A stretch of 64,000 nt of DNA, taken from positions 553,561 to 617,560 of the forward strand of contig OW240921.1 of NCBI GenBank assembly GCA_933207985.1. Reading direction: 5' to 3'. This DNA comes from Pelobates cultripes. Taxonomy: Eukaryota; Chordata; Amphibia; Anura; Pelobatidae. Positions 11,421-22,293 of the stretch are shown one piece after another; position 1 is the first letter of the stretch, and every line of letters starts with the position of its first letter. Under the pieces are notes generated by a model. It ran no database searches. It was not told the origin of the DNA and saw only the letters and a program-made list of their open reading frames with translations. Position numbers and translations under genes: made by a program.

Positions 11421-12030
11421 TGTGACAAATTGCCAATTGCCACTGGCTTTCTATGTGCCAAACTGCTCTGTTCTCCAGTCCTATGGAAAAGCCTGCTTGC
11501 CCCTCTGCCTCAGGACTATGGCCCTTTTAAAACATTATTTTGGGCTCACGGACTTTTAAAAGACTGTTCCTGGCCCTTTAAATGCTTTGGGAAAGGATTG
11601 GTACTTTTTATATGGCACTTTGGATACAGCTGAAGTAGTCGAAGTGGCCGCCATTCGACAAACGAACACGTGGCGGCGGCCATTTTAATTCAGTCGAACG
11701 CGGTCAGCGGTGTGTGCCGTCGAATTTCTGGAACTGAAATCGGCTACACAACGGCACGAACACCGCTGAACCTTACCTTTGTTTGCACTTCGACACTTCG
11801 ACACTTCGAACTTAACTTTGTCTCGTTATTGAAAGGGAACCTGCTCAGCTAAATCACTAGCTCTTTTCAGAGCTCTACCTCTCTACTGCTCCAAGGATTC
11901 AGCGGATAGGACTTCGCCTCTCCACTACAGCCCGGAGAAAGGACGTCTCCAATGGCAAATACCCCTCTCCACCCTGGGTAGCCGTTACAAAGGGTTTAAC
12001 TGGTGTTCTAGGAGGGGAATAAAACAGTTG
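11421..12030 (+). repeat. 3' LTR of the Gmr1-like fragment, truncated
   Basis: Begins TGTGACAAATTGCC 92 bp after the RNase H frame, after an A/C-rich stretch where the polypurine tract would be. It shares TGCCTCAGGACTATGG with 27,655 and 50,970, and the CACGTGGCGGCGGCCATTTT and GAACACCGCTGA blocks with the other LTRs. The 3' end (the GCTACA terminus) is not found; sequence passes into a minisatellite. Confidence 0.65.
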
Positions 12031-12054
12031 AACTAAGTCCATAAAACAGGGGTT

Positions 12055-12775
12055 TTCTTCACAACCCCCATCTCTCAGCCCATCAATCCCCACTTCCCAG
12101 CCATCGATTCCCATCTCCCAGCCCATCAATCCCCACTTCCCAGCTGACGATCCCCATCTACCAGCCCATCAATCCCCGCTTCCCAGCCATCGATTCCCAT
12201 CTCCCAGCCAATCGATCCCCGCTTCCCAGCCATCAATTCCCATCTGCCGGCCCATCAATCCCCACTTCCCAGCCATCGATCCTCATCTCCCAGCCCATCA
12301 ATCCCCACTTCTCAGCCATCGATCCTAATCTTCCGGCCCATCAATCCCCATCTCACGGCCCATCGATCCCAGCTTCCCAGTCCATCAATCCCCGCTTCCC
12401 AGCCATCGATCCCCATCTCCCAGCCCATCGATCCCCGCTTCCCAGCCATCAGTAACCATCTTCCAGCCCCTCAGTCCCCGCTACCAGCCATCGATCCTCA
12501 TCTCCCGGCCCATCAATCCCTGCTTCCCAGCCATTAATCCCCATCTCCCAGCATATCAATCCCCGCTTCCCAGCCATCGATCCCCATCTCACAGCCATTG
12601 ACCCCACTTCCTAGCCATCGATCCCTGCTTCCCAACCATTAATCCCCATCTCCCAGCATATCAATCCCCGCTTCTCAGCCATCGCTCCCCATCTCCCAGC
12701 CATTGACCCCACTTCCTAGCCATCGATCCCTGCTTCCCAGCCACTGATCCTCAACTCCCATCAATCCCCATTTCT
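12055..12775. repeat. Minisatellite, about 42-bp units
   Basis: About 17 imperfect units alternating CCCATCAATCCCC(A/G)CTTCC and CAGCCATCGATCCCCATCTC. Units vary by substitution and small indels. No coding content is apparent. Confidence 0.85.
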
Positions 12776-13448
12776 ATCATTCTAGATGATTTAACAGTAG
12801 GAAGAGACCATCCCAGCGCTGGATTAAACGTAAATTCAATGGTCTTTTATTTATTTATTTTTAAACAAAGAGGTGTTTGGACTGAATAACTAATACGTCT
12901 AACTCTAACAATAGTTTATCTAGTTTTAGTGAGAGCTTCATTAATCAGGGTTTGCTGGCACTAGATATAACTAAATCGCTGGCTGCTATTATAGCAAACA
13001 AAGAAACAAGAAAAAGCACTGCAAAAGCCGTATCGTGTCTGTATGTGACATTTCAAATATTGGGAGGTTTTGGTCGTCTGCCCTCATCACGCGGTATGCC
13101 AGCTGGTCACTCGCTTCCAATGTGAGAATCAGCTACCGAGTAATGAAAGGGTTTTTGTGATGATTTCCGATAGACTGAGAACATGCTGTAGCGTCTGCCT
13201 GTTTATTTTCAATACCCAGATGGTTCGTTCAGTTCCACACTCCTAAAATCTAATAAAAAGCTACATTTATTTATAAAACATTTCACAGAGTTTCCAAACC
13301 TAGAACAAACATTTCTAGCTGTACAAATCAGTCATTACTAAGTAAGACCAACCGCAGTAATGATCATTGTGTGATCAAAGCCGGGCACTAAACTTCCCAT
13401 CCAATCTCCAACCAGCAAGGACCTCAAATACAAGTATTTTATTGTGTA
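12776..13448. other. Unassigned AT-rich spacer
   Basis: No open frame or repeat family is recognised. A run of TTTATTTATTTA occurs near 12,847. Confidence 0.35.
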
Positions 13449-14651
13449 CATAGGCGTGCGCAGCCTATTGCATAAGGGTGTGCAACCTAATGCACAAACA
13501 CACATGCCGCGTATATATATATACACACACACACACTGCTGTGTGTATGTGTGTGTGTGTGTGTGTGTGTGAGGGTTCTTTATGTAGGTGCTGTGTGTCT
13601 GTGTGTGTGTGTGCTGTGTGTGTGGGCGCTGGGTGTTTGTGGGCACTATGTGTGTGTGTAGGCGCTGTGTGTGTGTGTGAGGGCTCTGTGTGTGTGTGAG
13701 GTTGCTGTTAGTGTGTGTAAGGGTGAGGTTGCTGTTAGTGTGTGTAAGGGTGCTGTGTGTGTGAGGGCACTCTGTGTGTGAGGGTGTTGTTAGTGTGTGT
13801 GTGTATGTATGTGTAAGGGTGCTGTGTGTGTGTGTAAGGGTGCTGTGTGTGTAAGGGCACTGTGTGTTTGTGTGTGCTGTTAGTGTGTGTGTGTGTAAGG
13901 GTGCTGTGTGTGTGAGAGTGAGGGTGCTGTTAGTGTGTGCTGTGTGTGATGATGCTGTGTGTGTAAGGGTGCTGTATGTGTGAGGGTGCTGTTAGTGTAT
14001 GAGTAAGGGTGCTGTATGTGTGAGGGTGCTGTTAGTGTACGTGTAAGGGTGCTGTATCTGTGTGGGTGCTGTTAGTGTGAGGGTGCTGTGTGTGTGTGAG
14101 TGAGGGTGCTCTTAGTGTGTGTAAGGGTGCGGTATGTGTGAGGGTGCTGTTAGTGTACGTGTAAGGGTGCTGTATGTGTGTAAGGGTGCTATATATGTGA
14201 GGGTGCTGTTAGTGTATGTGTAAGGGTTCTGTATCTGTGAGGGTGCTGTGTGTGTGCTGAGTGGGTATAAGGGTGCTGTGTGTGAGGGTGCTGTATGTGT
14301 AAGAGTGCTGTATGTGTGAGGGTGCTGTTAGTGTATGTGTAAGTGTGCTGTATGTTTAAGGGTGCTGTATGTGTGAGGGTGCTGTTAGTGTGAGGGTGCT
14401 GTTAGTGTGTGTGTGCTGTTTGTGTGTATTGTGTGGGGGTGGGGGGACCGTTTAGTTAATATCCCCCCTCCCTTCTTACCTTTTGTAGGGAAGTGGGACT
14501 GTGCTGCTGCCATCCCTGGTGGTTCAGTGGTGAGTGAACTGTAGCCCCGCAGGCAAGAGCTCCCTTGGTCCTCTCCTGCCTCCCTCCCTCCCTCTCTGAT
14601 CTCCCTCACCCGCCCACGGAGGGAGGCACATGCCTCGTGCGCACGCCTATG
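13449..14651. mobile_element. hAT-like non-autonomous element with GT-rich expansion
   Basis: The ends are inverted repeats: CATAGGCGTGCGCAG at 13,449 and TGCGCACGCCTATG ending at 14,651. No convincing 8-bp target duplication is seen. Most of the inside (13,510-14,440) is a GT-rich minisatellite of variants of GTGTAAGGGTGCTGTATGTGTGA. The hAT assignment rests only on the terminal motif. Open frames over the GT repeat are artefacts. Confidence 0.55.
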
Positions 14652-14744
14652 CTTTTGTATCACTGAGATCCAGCTTCATCTTTTTATATTCCCAGCTCTG
14701 TGATACACTTATAAACATTTCCTATTTATAAGTGCATCACAGAG

Positions 14745-15790
14745 CTCCTCTGCTATAAAACTCACAGTAATGTACAGTATGTGTGAGTGTATCACAGAGC
14801 TCCACAGCAATAATATTCACAGTAATGTGCAGTATGTGTGAGTGTATCACAGAGCTCCACAGCAATAATACTCACAGTAATGTGCAGTGTGTGTCATAGT
14901 ATTGCAGAGCTCCACAGCACAGCAATGAAACTTACAGTAATTTGCAGTGTGTGTCATAGTATTGCAGAGCTCCACAGCAATAAAACTCACAGTAATGTAC
15001 AGTATGTGTGAGTGTATCACAGAGCTCCACAGCAATAAAACTCACAGTAATGTGCAGTATGTGTGAGTGTATCACAGAGCTCCACAGCAATAAAACTCAC
15101 AGTAATGTGCAGTGTGTGTCATAGTATTGCAGAGCTCCACAGCAATAAAACTCACAGTAATGTGCAGTGTGTGTCATAGTATTGCAGAGCTCCACAGCAA
15201 TAAAACTCACAGTAATGTGCAGTGTGTGTCATAGTATTGCAGAGCTCCACAGCAATAAAACTCACAGTAATGCGCAGTGTGTGTCATAGTATTGCAGAGC
15301 TCCACAGCAATAAAACTCACAGTAATGTGCAGTGTGTGTGAGTGTATCACAGAGCTCCACAGCAATAAAACTCACAGTAATGTGCAGTATGTGTGAGTGT
15401 ATCACAGAGCTCCACAGCAATAAAACTCACAGTAATGTGCAGTGTGTGTCATAGTATTGCAGAGCTCCACAGCACAGCAATGAAACTTACAGTAATTTGC
15501 AGTGTGTGTCATAGTATTGCAGAGCTCCACAGCAATAAAACTCACAGTAATGTGCAGTGTGTGTGAGTGTATTACAGAGCTCCACAGCAATAAAACTCAC
15601 AGCAATAAAACTCACAGTAATTCAGTATGTGTGAGTGTATCACAGAGCTCCACAGCAATAAAACTCACAGTAATGTGCAGTATGTGTGAGTGTATCACAG
15701 AGCTCCACAGCAATAAAACTCACAGTAATGTGCAGTATGTGTGAGTGTATCACAGAGCTCCACAGCACAGCAATAAAACTTACAGTAATT
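14745..15790. repeat. Minisatellite, 55-bp units
   Basis: About 19 units of the pattern CACAGAGCTCCACAGCAATA followed by AAACTCACAGTAATGTGCAG and TATGTGTGAGTGTAT. A second variant has GTGTGTCATAGTATTG in place of the last part, and some units carry a duplicated CAGCA. The two variants occur in runs. A longer block is duplicated: 14,880-15,000 recurs at about 15,425-15,545. Confidence 0.9.
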
Positions 15791-15857
15791 TGCAGTGTGT
15801 TTGGTTAAGTTATTACAGTAATTATTGTGCCAACATATTCAGTGATTGCAGTCAATG

Positions 15858-16065
15858 CCTCATATTATTAATATTGCCATTTATATAGCACCAACAGATT
15901 CCGTAGCGTTTTACAATATTATGAGAGGGGGGATTTAACTATAAATAGGACAATTACAAGAAACTTACAGGAACAATAGGTTGAAGAGGACCCTGCTCAA
16001 ACGAGCTTACAGTCTATAGGAGGTGGGGTGTAAAACACATTAGGACAGGAAATAGCAGTCAAATA
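15858..16065 (+). repeat. Dispersed SINE-like repeat
   Basis: Contains TTTATATAGCACCAACAG and ATTCCGTAGCGTTTTACAAT, followed by CTGCTCAAACGAGCTTACAG. The leading motif recurs at 25,728-25,775 and, inverted, at 52,272-52,320. This kind of sequence is common in frog genomes; its class is not settled from the sequence alone. Confidence 0.6.
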
Positions 16066-16069
16066 AGTT

Positions 16070-16435
16070 GGGGGGGATATGATAGAAACATTTAAATATA
16101 TAAAGGGAATCAACACAGTAAAGGAGGAGACTATATTTAAAAGAAGGAGAACTACCACAACAAGAGGACATAGTCTTAAATTAGAGGGACAAAGGTTTAA
16201 AAATAATATCAGGAAGTATTACTTTACTGAGAGGGTAGTGGATGCATGGAATAGCCTTCCAGCTGAAGTGGTAGAGGTTAACACAGTAAAGGAGTTTAAG
16301 CATGCGTGGGATAGGCATAAGGCTATCCTAACTATAAGATAAGGTCAGGGACTAATGAAAGTATTTTAAATAAAATTGGGCAGACTAGATGGGCCGAATG
16401 GTTCTTATCTGCCGTCACATTCTATGTTTCTATGT
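16070..16435 (+). mobile_element. Rex1/CR1-like LINE 3' end
   Basis: The open frame 16,079-16,342 encodes the ORF2 C-terminus of the Jockey/CR1/Rex1 group, with the TTTRGHSLKL and VVDAWNSLPAEVV motifs. A short 3' UTR follows, with GGGCCGAATGGTTCTTATCT and ending TTCTATGTTTCTATG. The copy is severely 5'-truncated, as usual for LINEs. The element at 32,632-34,209 looks like the 5' part of the same family. Confidence 0.85.
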
Positions 16436-16752
16436 TAGTTTGATACATAGTTAAAGTTAGTTACATAGTTAGTTACAGATTACATAGTTACATAGTTAGT
16501 TACATACTTACAGAGTTACATAGTTAGTTACAGAGTTTGTTAGAGTTACATAGTTAGTTATATACTTAGTTACAAATTACATAGTTACATAGTTAGTTAC
16601 AGAGTTACATGGTTACATAGTTAGTTACATAGCTAGTTACATATGTACAGAGTTACATAGTTACAGAGTTACAAAGTTAGTTACAGTTACACAGTTAGTT
16701 ACAAAGTTACATAGTTGGTTACATAGTTACATAGTTAGTTACAGATTACATA
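16436..16752. repeat. ACATAGTTAGTT tail microsatellite, left part
   Basis: Imperfect repeats of TTACATAGTTAG and TTACAGAG directly after the LINE 3' UTR, most simply an expanded LINE tail. It continues after the solo LTR at 17,753-17,802. Confidence 0.85.
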
Positions 16753-17752
16753 TGAGAAGAAAATAGACTTGATTTCTGGATTTTCTTCTGTCATTCGTTT
16801 ATTTTAAGTTTTATTGGTTCGGTAGATTAAACTACTGAACGCAGACCACCCTCCTGGCACATTATCTACAAAGGGAACCGTCAATTGAGCGCTCTCTGGG
16901 CGGCCGCCATTTGCATAGTCGAACGCCACGTGGAAGAGAAAACGGCGGCCATCTTGTTTGCACGAAAGGGAGCACGGGACTTGGTCGTCGAGTGTCTGGA
17001 ACTAAAATCGGACACTCGACTTCCCGAACACCGCTGAAAACATTTGAACGCCTGCTTCCTTTTGTTGCCGAAACAGCTAGGAGAGCACAGTTCGGTAATT
17101 TGGTTCCCACGAACAAGGGGAACAATTGCTCCTATGAGCCATGAGGCTCCGTTCGTGGTTTTATTCATTTTTATGCACTTTTCAAAATTGACCGACAGCA
17201 CACACTGAATTCATGGAACTGTTTTGGGCAGGAGCATCGTGTGCGGTCGGTGAACTAAGACTTCCACACTTTTTGAGAACCCCTGAACCGATCTGGGTGA
17301 AATTTGAATATGTTGGTCCCCCAGATCGGACTATCAGGGGACATGTGGGGATATCTTGTGTGTAAAGGGGTGTTCCTAGTTTTGGGGAAATTGTGTGTCC
17401 TTTGCCTGGGGTTAATTGGGTTATTCCTTAACTTAGCTACTTATCTCCCAGGCAGAGGAAGGGAGGGTTTTACTGTAAATCTGTTGTCACTTTTGTTTAC
17501 TGTGGGAGGTCCTCTTGCAGGAGGATTTCCATAAAAGCCAGTGTGGCATCAATAAACCATTATTCCTGTTGTACCCTTCATGAAGTCTAGGCTCATGCTT
17601 GGGTAACTTTTATTTGCTAGGGAGATTTTTCTTGGAAACTGCATTCATCTTTACTATTCCTCTACACCCTAGCTGCAGCTATAATCACTTATGCTCAGCA
17701 ATTGGAAAGGGAATAGGTGAACTCAGTACCATAACCACTGACATTCGTAACA
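16753..17752 (+). mobile_element. Solo LTR of a Gmr1-like Gypsy element
   Basis: Exactly 1,000 bp from TGAGAAG to CGTAACA, flanked by ACATA at 16,748-16,752 and ACATA at 17,753-17,757, a perfect 5-bp target duplication inside the microsatellite. The interior is homologous to the LTR at 1,437-2,487: GCCACGTGG, GGCGGCCAT, a CGAGTGTC...GACACTCG hairpin at 16,991-17,023, GAACACCGCTGAA, and the CCGATCTGGGTGA block near 17,290. AATAAA at about 17,550 may be its poly-A signal. It is the product of LTR-LTR recombination. Confidence 0.9.
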
Positions 17753-17802
17753 ACATAGTTACATAGTTAGTTACAGAGTTACATAGTTAATTACATAGCT
17801 AG
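17753..17802. repeat. ACATAGTTAGTT tail microsatellite, right part
   Basis: This continues the repeat at 16,436-16,752, which shows that the array existed before the LTR inserted. Confidence 0.85.
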
Positions 17803-18306
17803 TGTTATAGATATTAATTTACCCGGAGATACGTTCAGGTGGAAACCAAATTCACACTTTTATTACGAGCTGCTCTGAGAAAGTAATCAGACCAGACAAT
17901 TTTTGATTCAAAGATTACTTCCTTATTTTATTGTGTAAGCTTACAGATTATATATTACTTTGTAAAAACAGCTTTGTGACCTGCGCGACCAAAACTGGAT
18001 GGGTGAAGTCACATTGTACCATAAAAGGAAAATTACAGAACCAAACATATTTCAATGGTTATATATATAAAAACATTAGGACATTGGGGAGGGGGGTGGA
18101 AAGTGGGGGTTGAGGGTAAAGCTGCAATTGTCTCCTCAGAAACCACAGAATGTTACAAGTCAGGATTTTATGCTTACTTGTGCTTATTTGTCAGACACTC
18201 GAAATTAGACTAAAAAACAAAAGCAGAGCATAAGAAGTAAAGACTGGACTCTGATCATCTTAAAAGCTTGAGCCTGGGGTCGAGGTATCTTCCATCAATA
18301 ATTCCA
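17803..18306 (-). repeat. Endogenous retrovirus 3' LTR (minus)
   Basis: Plus-strand TGTTATAGATATT to ATAATTCCA, 504 bp with TG...CA ends. Next to it, at 18,307-18,324, the minus strand reads AAAAAGAGGGAAATATAA, a polypurine tract in the place expected just upstream of a 3' LTR. The Env transmembrane remnant lies immediately further upstream in the minus sense, as in a retrovirus. Confidence 0.65.
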
Positions 18307-18462
18307 TTATATTTCCCTCTTTTTGACCCCACGGCTCACCCAGGTGTCTGAGATATGTACAGGTATGCTAGTCAACACCTGTGGGTCTTTTATTAATGCC
18401 TTCACCAAGGTTCCCTCAGACAGGGCAAGCCAGGGGTCACAGGAGGAATGTTCCTTCATCAG

Positions 18463-18955
18463 TTATACAGCTCTGTAGGTGTCAGAAGTTGAGGAAGCTG
18501 GCATATAAGTTAAGGTACGACCAACATGAGGTTTTGATTTACACAAGGATGATAGAAGACAGGAGAAGAACTTAAATGTCAGAAAAATCATCATTATGAC
18601 AAATACTGCGATAAGTAAGAAATACAATATTTTCTTAATTAACATACTGAGCCATGTACCAAGACCAAAAGTCCAATCCCAATCCCCAAAGAACCATTTA
18701 TCTTGTTTTATTTCCTTCACTAAATCGTGCAGATTCTGGATATGCTCATGGATCAAGGTCCATTGATCCTAAAGATTAAAGCAACACATGCCCTTTACTG
18801 CCTCTGCCTCACACCCTAAATCACGTTTCATTAATCAATAGTCAATAGCTGCCCTATTTTCAAGGATTGCCTTCTTATTAATCTGGGTATCCATTAGAAG
18901 TTCCTCCAGGGTCTGGGATGTCGCATTGAAGCCATTTTGGCGAGGGAACAGGCAA
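18463..18955 (-). pseudogene. Retroviral Env transmembrane subunit remnant
   Basis: The minus frame shows a heptad segment with an LENRAAIDY motif, a cysteine cluster (one Cys, eight residues, then CC), a second heptad region, a Trp-rich membrane-proximal stretch, a strongly hydrophobic anchor at about 18,640-18,565 and a short tail. The 3' part (18,756-18,463) is open. Upstream there are at least two in-frame stops (near 18,848 and 18,773), so it is a relic. In retroviruses this subunit drives membrane fusion. Sequence from 18,956 to 19,800 is probably more decayed env, with scattered Trp and Cys motifs but no clear frame. Confidence 0.72.
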
Positions 18956-19806
18956 GGGCATTAATTACTCGGTTATTATAGAATGCTAAGCCTGGTACTC
19001 CTAACATTTAATAGGCTGTGTAACGGGTTATATTCAAGAGGAAACAGGGGTGGTCTTATAAACATTATCCAATAATAACATCATTCATCAATCTTATCTC
19101 AACATATCTTATCCTATAGCTGGCTTGCAGGTGTAATGGGGGAGTACTCATTATAGTTTCAGTTTAACTACACAGCTGAAATAAAAAGTTACTACGCACT
19201 CATAAAATAGATATGTTACTATGCAGTTAGAATTACAGAAATAGAAAACAGCAAATAAAACCAACGCTCTGAGACAGGAAAGTTCATAACTCTGTCTAGG
19301 GGTTCTTACTTTGAGCATTGTATATAGACCAAATATATTATTTCAAATAGCTAACAAGCTCCAAGTTAACCAGTTTTAAACAGACTCAGCATCCGATCAT
19401 CTGTAGCTGGAGCCTAAGGTCAGTATAGGCAAAGTGTATTATTCCCAACACTTTCCGACCTTTGTTCACATTGTGAACTCCTATAGTCAAAGTGGGAATA
19501 ATACCCATCCCTCGTCCATGGACCAGGATCTAGGATTACCAGTCCACCCGGTGATCTGGGGCCAGGTAAAAAAAAAAAAACAGTGTCAAAAACTCATATT
19601 TGAGAAAAAAGCACATCTGGGGAAACCCTGAATGGGGGCCACAACAGTATAGACATCCCTCACGTTGACACCACCTGTGACTTCTAATAGCCGCTTCTGT
19701 GAATACATAGCTTGAGTATTGGGAGGAGATGGGAACCTCACGAATAGCTGCTAGCAGACGAACAGGAAAAGCACCCAAGCGGCTTACACTCCTGGCAACC
19801 AGTCTC

Positions 19807-20447
19807 TAACAGCATACAGTAAATCCCCCCAAAGACGAGACAAGGCTCCGTGTTGAGGGTCAAGCAGTGGTCTGTTTAATGAGGGCTACCTGCCCAATAT
19901 TTATGCAGGTCTCCCACCTGGTGGACACTCTCCTAGGGGACCAAATGGGAGACTGTGACAAAGGACAGACATGAACCAATGACAGACACACAGAGGTAAA
20001 ACATCCCCACAATGCATCCTAACTTCCCTCCCTCTGTCCTGGAGATAATTGGGAAGTAATCCATTAACCACATGGCAGTAAAAGACAGTAAAAGATATAA
20101 AAATGTATAAAGTTACAACTGTTGCACAAAACATATACATTCTACCTATCCCCAGATAGCTTAGATCTGAGCGCACAAAAGTACTGAATAGCGCTCAGAT
20201 CCTATGCACACAGTCCAATCGCCGTGGAGTTAAAGTGTTCACAAAGTCTGTTCTCCATCCGAATAGACTCCACGGGATGGCTATCTGGGGTAATGCAGTT
20301 CATACGGTTTAAACTACCAAATGAACAGGCATCCGGTTAAATAAGCCTTTTCTGCAGGGGAAAAGAAGGCTTTTAACATGGGGCCATAGTCCAAAGGCAA
20401 CAGGCGAGCAACCAGGATTCTCCAATGCAATGTGGTGAGATTGCTCT
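19807..20447 (-). repeat. 3' LTR of a gag-only LTR element (truncated)
   Basis: Nearly identical over most of its length to 21,615-22,286, from CATACAGTAAATCCCCCCAA to AGATTGCTCTCG. It lacks about 145 bp at its U5 end relative to the partner LTR. The two copies flank 1 kb of internal sequence in direct orientation. Confidence 0.85.
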
Positions 20448-21379
20448 CGAGGATGCTGCTCTCCTCTCCCTGCAAGGTACACTGCTGCTGGGGGACAGGA
20501 CCACTTGTCTCTGCCCCACTTGTCTCTGCCTGCCGCTGGGGAATGGAGCTTGGGCTCCCAATTCCCTGCAATATCTCCTGCTGGGGAATGGAGCTCGGGC
20601 CCCCAATTCCCTGCAATATCTCCCGCTGGGGAATGGAGCTTGGGCTCCCAATTCCCTGCAATATATCCCGCTGCGGAATGGAGCTCGGGCTCCCAATTCC
20701 CTGCAATACCGGTGGAGAGACCTCAGTCCCATCTCCACCCGCCACCTGGGGTTCTTCCCAGTAATCCTCCACAATATCTACCCACCTGAATGGGTCTGGA
20801 TCTGGGTCTCCGCTTCCCTGCTGAGTCTTCTCACTGGAGTGGAACAGATCTTGGTAGCCCTGCTCCAGCTTCATCTCTCGGGTCACCAGGCGGACCAGGT
20901 CTTTCATGAGTGTCGTCCCAGTCATACCTGCTCTACCTCCACTCCAAGAGATCACTGAACCGGGCTTGTGTAGGGCTCCCAAACTCAGGCTCTGCAAAAG
21001 ACTCCCATAACAAGCCAGGACCATCAAACTCCTCTCCCTCTGGCTTGTCATGCTCGGCTGTCCAGGGCAGGTACTGTGCCCCATACCACCAGAGCGCCTG
21101 ATAGGCATCTTCCAGCCAAATCTCCTGACATACTCGGAGCCCCAATTCCTTCACCCATTCATCTAGGGGCTGCTCTCCCAGAAAGGACATCCGCAGGGCT
21201 AGTCGCTTCTGCAGTCGCTGGTCTTCCTTGGGGAGTCTCTCGCCCCGCTGGTACTCCACAATACCCAGTGCCTGGTACCAGATGCCTTTGCGCAGCGCAT
21301 CTCGGTCATCCATGACACCCTCATCATACTCCACTGCTGGTTCCATCTCGGTGCTGTCAGGGTCGCTGTACTGGGACAT
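20314..21379 (-). pseudogene. Gag-like ORF with 15-residue repeats
   Basis: Two overlapping minus frames: 21,379-20,933 (148 residues, acidic N-terminus beginning MSQYSDPD) and 21,108-20,314 (264 residues). They appear to be one protein split by a frameshift near 21,000. The second frame carries four copies of a 15-residue repeat of the type ILQGIGSPSSIPQR, coded by a 45-bp tandem repeat at 20,555-20,710. Its position just after the primer-binding site suggests Gag. No zinc knuckle, protease, RT or integrase is present. The C-terminal 40 or so residues read into the LTR. Confidence 0.6.
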
Positions 21380-21470
21380 GCGTTGCCCTCAAATTGTAAA
21401 AATCCACGGAATGGTGTCGTCTGTAGCTGTCCTGTAGTCTGTGGGAACGATCCCGCCGCTTGCCACCAAT

Positions 21471-22293
21471 TGTAACGGACCGTTTCAGCACACAAGGGGT
21501 TAAAACCGTTTAGGCGACATTCCCCTTTTCAGATACACAGGCACAGCTACTGCAGAACACCAAACTCCCGAACTGCATACAAGGGAATGCTCCAAACACC
21601 CGAACTGCATACAAGGGAATGTATACAGTAAATCCCCCCAAAGACGAGACAAGGCTCCGTGTTGTGGGTCAAGCAGTGGTCTGTTTAAAGAGGGCTACCT
21701 GCCCAGTATTTATGCAGGTCTCCCACCTGGTGGACACTTCCCTAGGGGACCAAATGGGAGACTGTGACAAAGGACAGACATGAACCAATGACAGACACAC
21801 AGAGGTAAAACCTCCCCACAATGCATCCTAACTTCCCTCCCTCTGTCCTGGAGATAATTGGGAAGTAATTCAATTATCTCCCAGGACCGAGGCAAAACTC
21901 CATTAACCACATTGCAGTAAAAGACAGTAAAATACATAAAAATTTATAAAGTTACAACTGTTGCACAAAACATATACATTCTACCTATCCCCAGATAGCT
22001 TAGATCTGAGCGCACAAAAGTACTGAATAGCGCTCAGATCCTATGCACACAGTCCAATCGCCGTGGAGTTAAAGTGTTCACAAAGTCTGTTCTCCATCCA
22101 AATAGACTCCACGCGATGGCTATCTGGGATAATGCTGTTCATACGGTTTAAACTACCAAATGAACAGGCATCTGGTTAAATAAGCCTTTTCAGCAGGGGA
22201 AAAGAAGGCTTTTAACATGGGGCCATAGTCCAAAGGCAACAGGCGAACAACCAGGCTTCTCCAATGCAATGTGGCGAGATTGCTCTCGTCACA
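21471..22293 (-). repeat. 5' LTR of the gag-only LTR element
   Basis: 823 bp, plus-strand TGTAACGGACCG to CTCGTCACA. On the minus strand the inner edge is followed by TTGGTGGCAAGCGGCGGGAT, closely similar to the primer-site region of the Gmr1-like element at 34,514. A tandem GAACTGCATACAAGGGAATG pair lies at 21,560-21,620. Confidence 0.85.
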
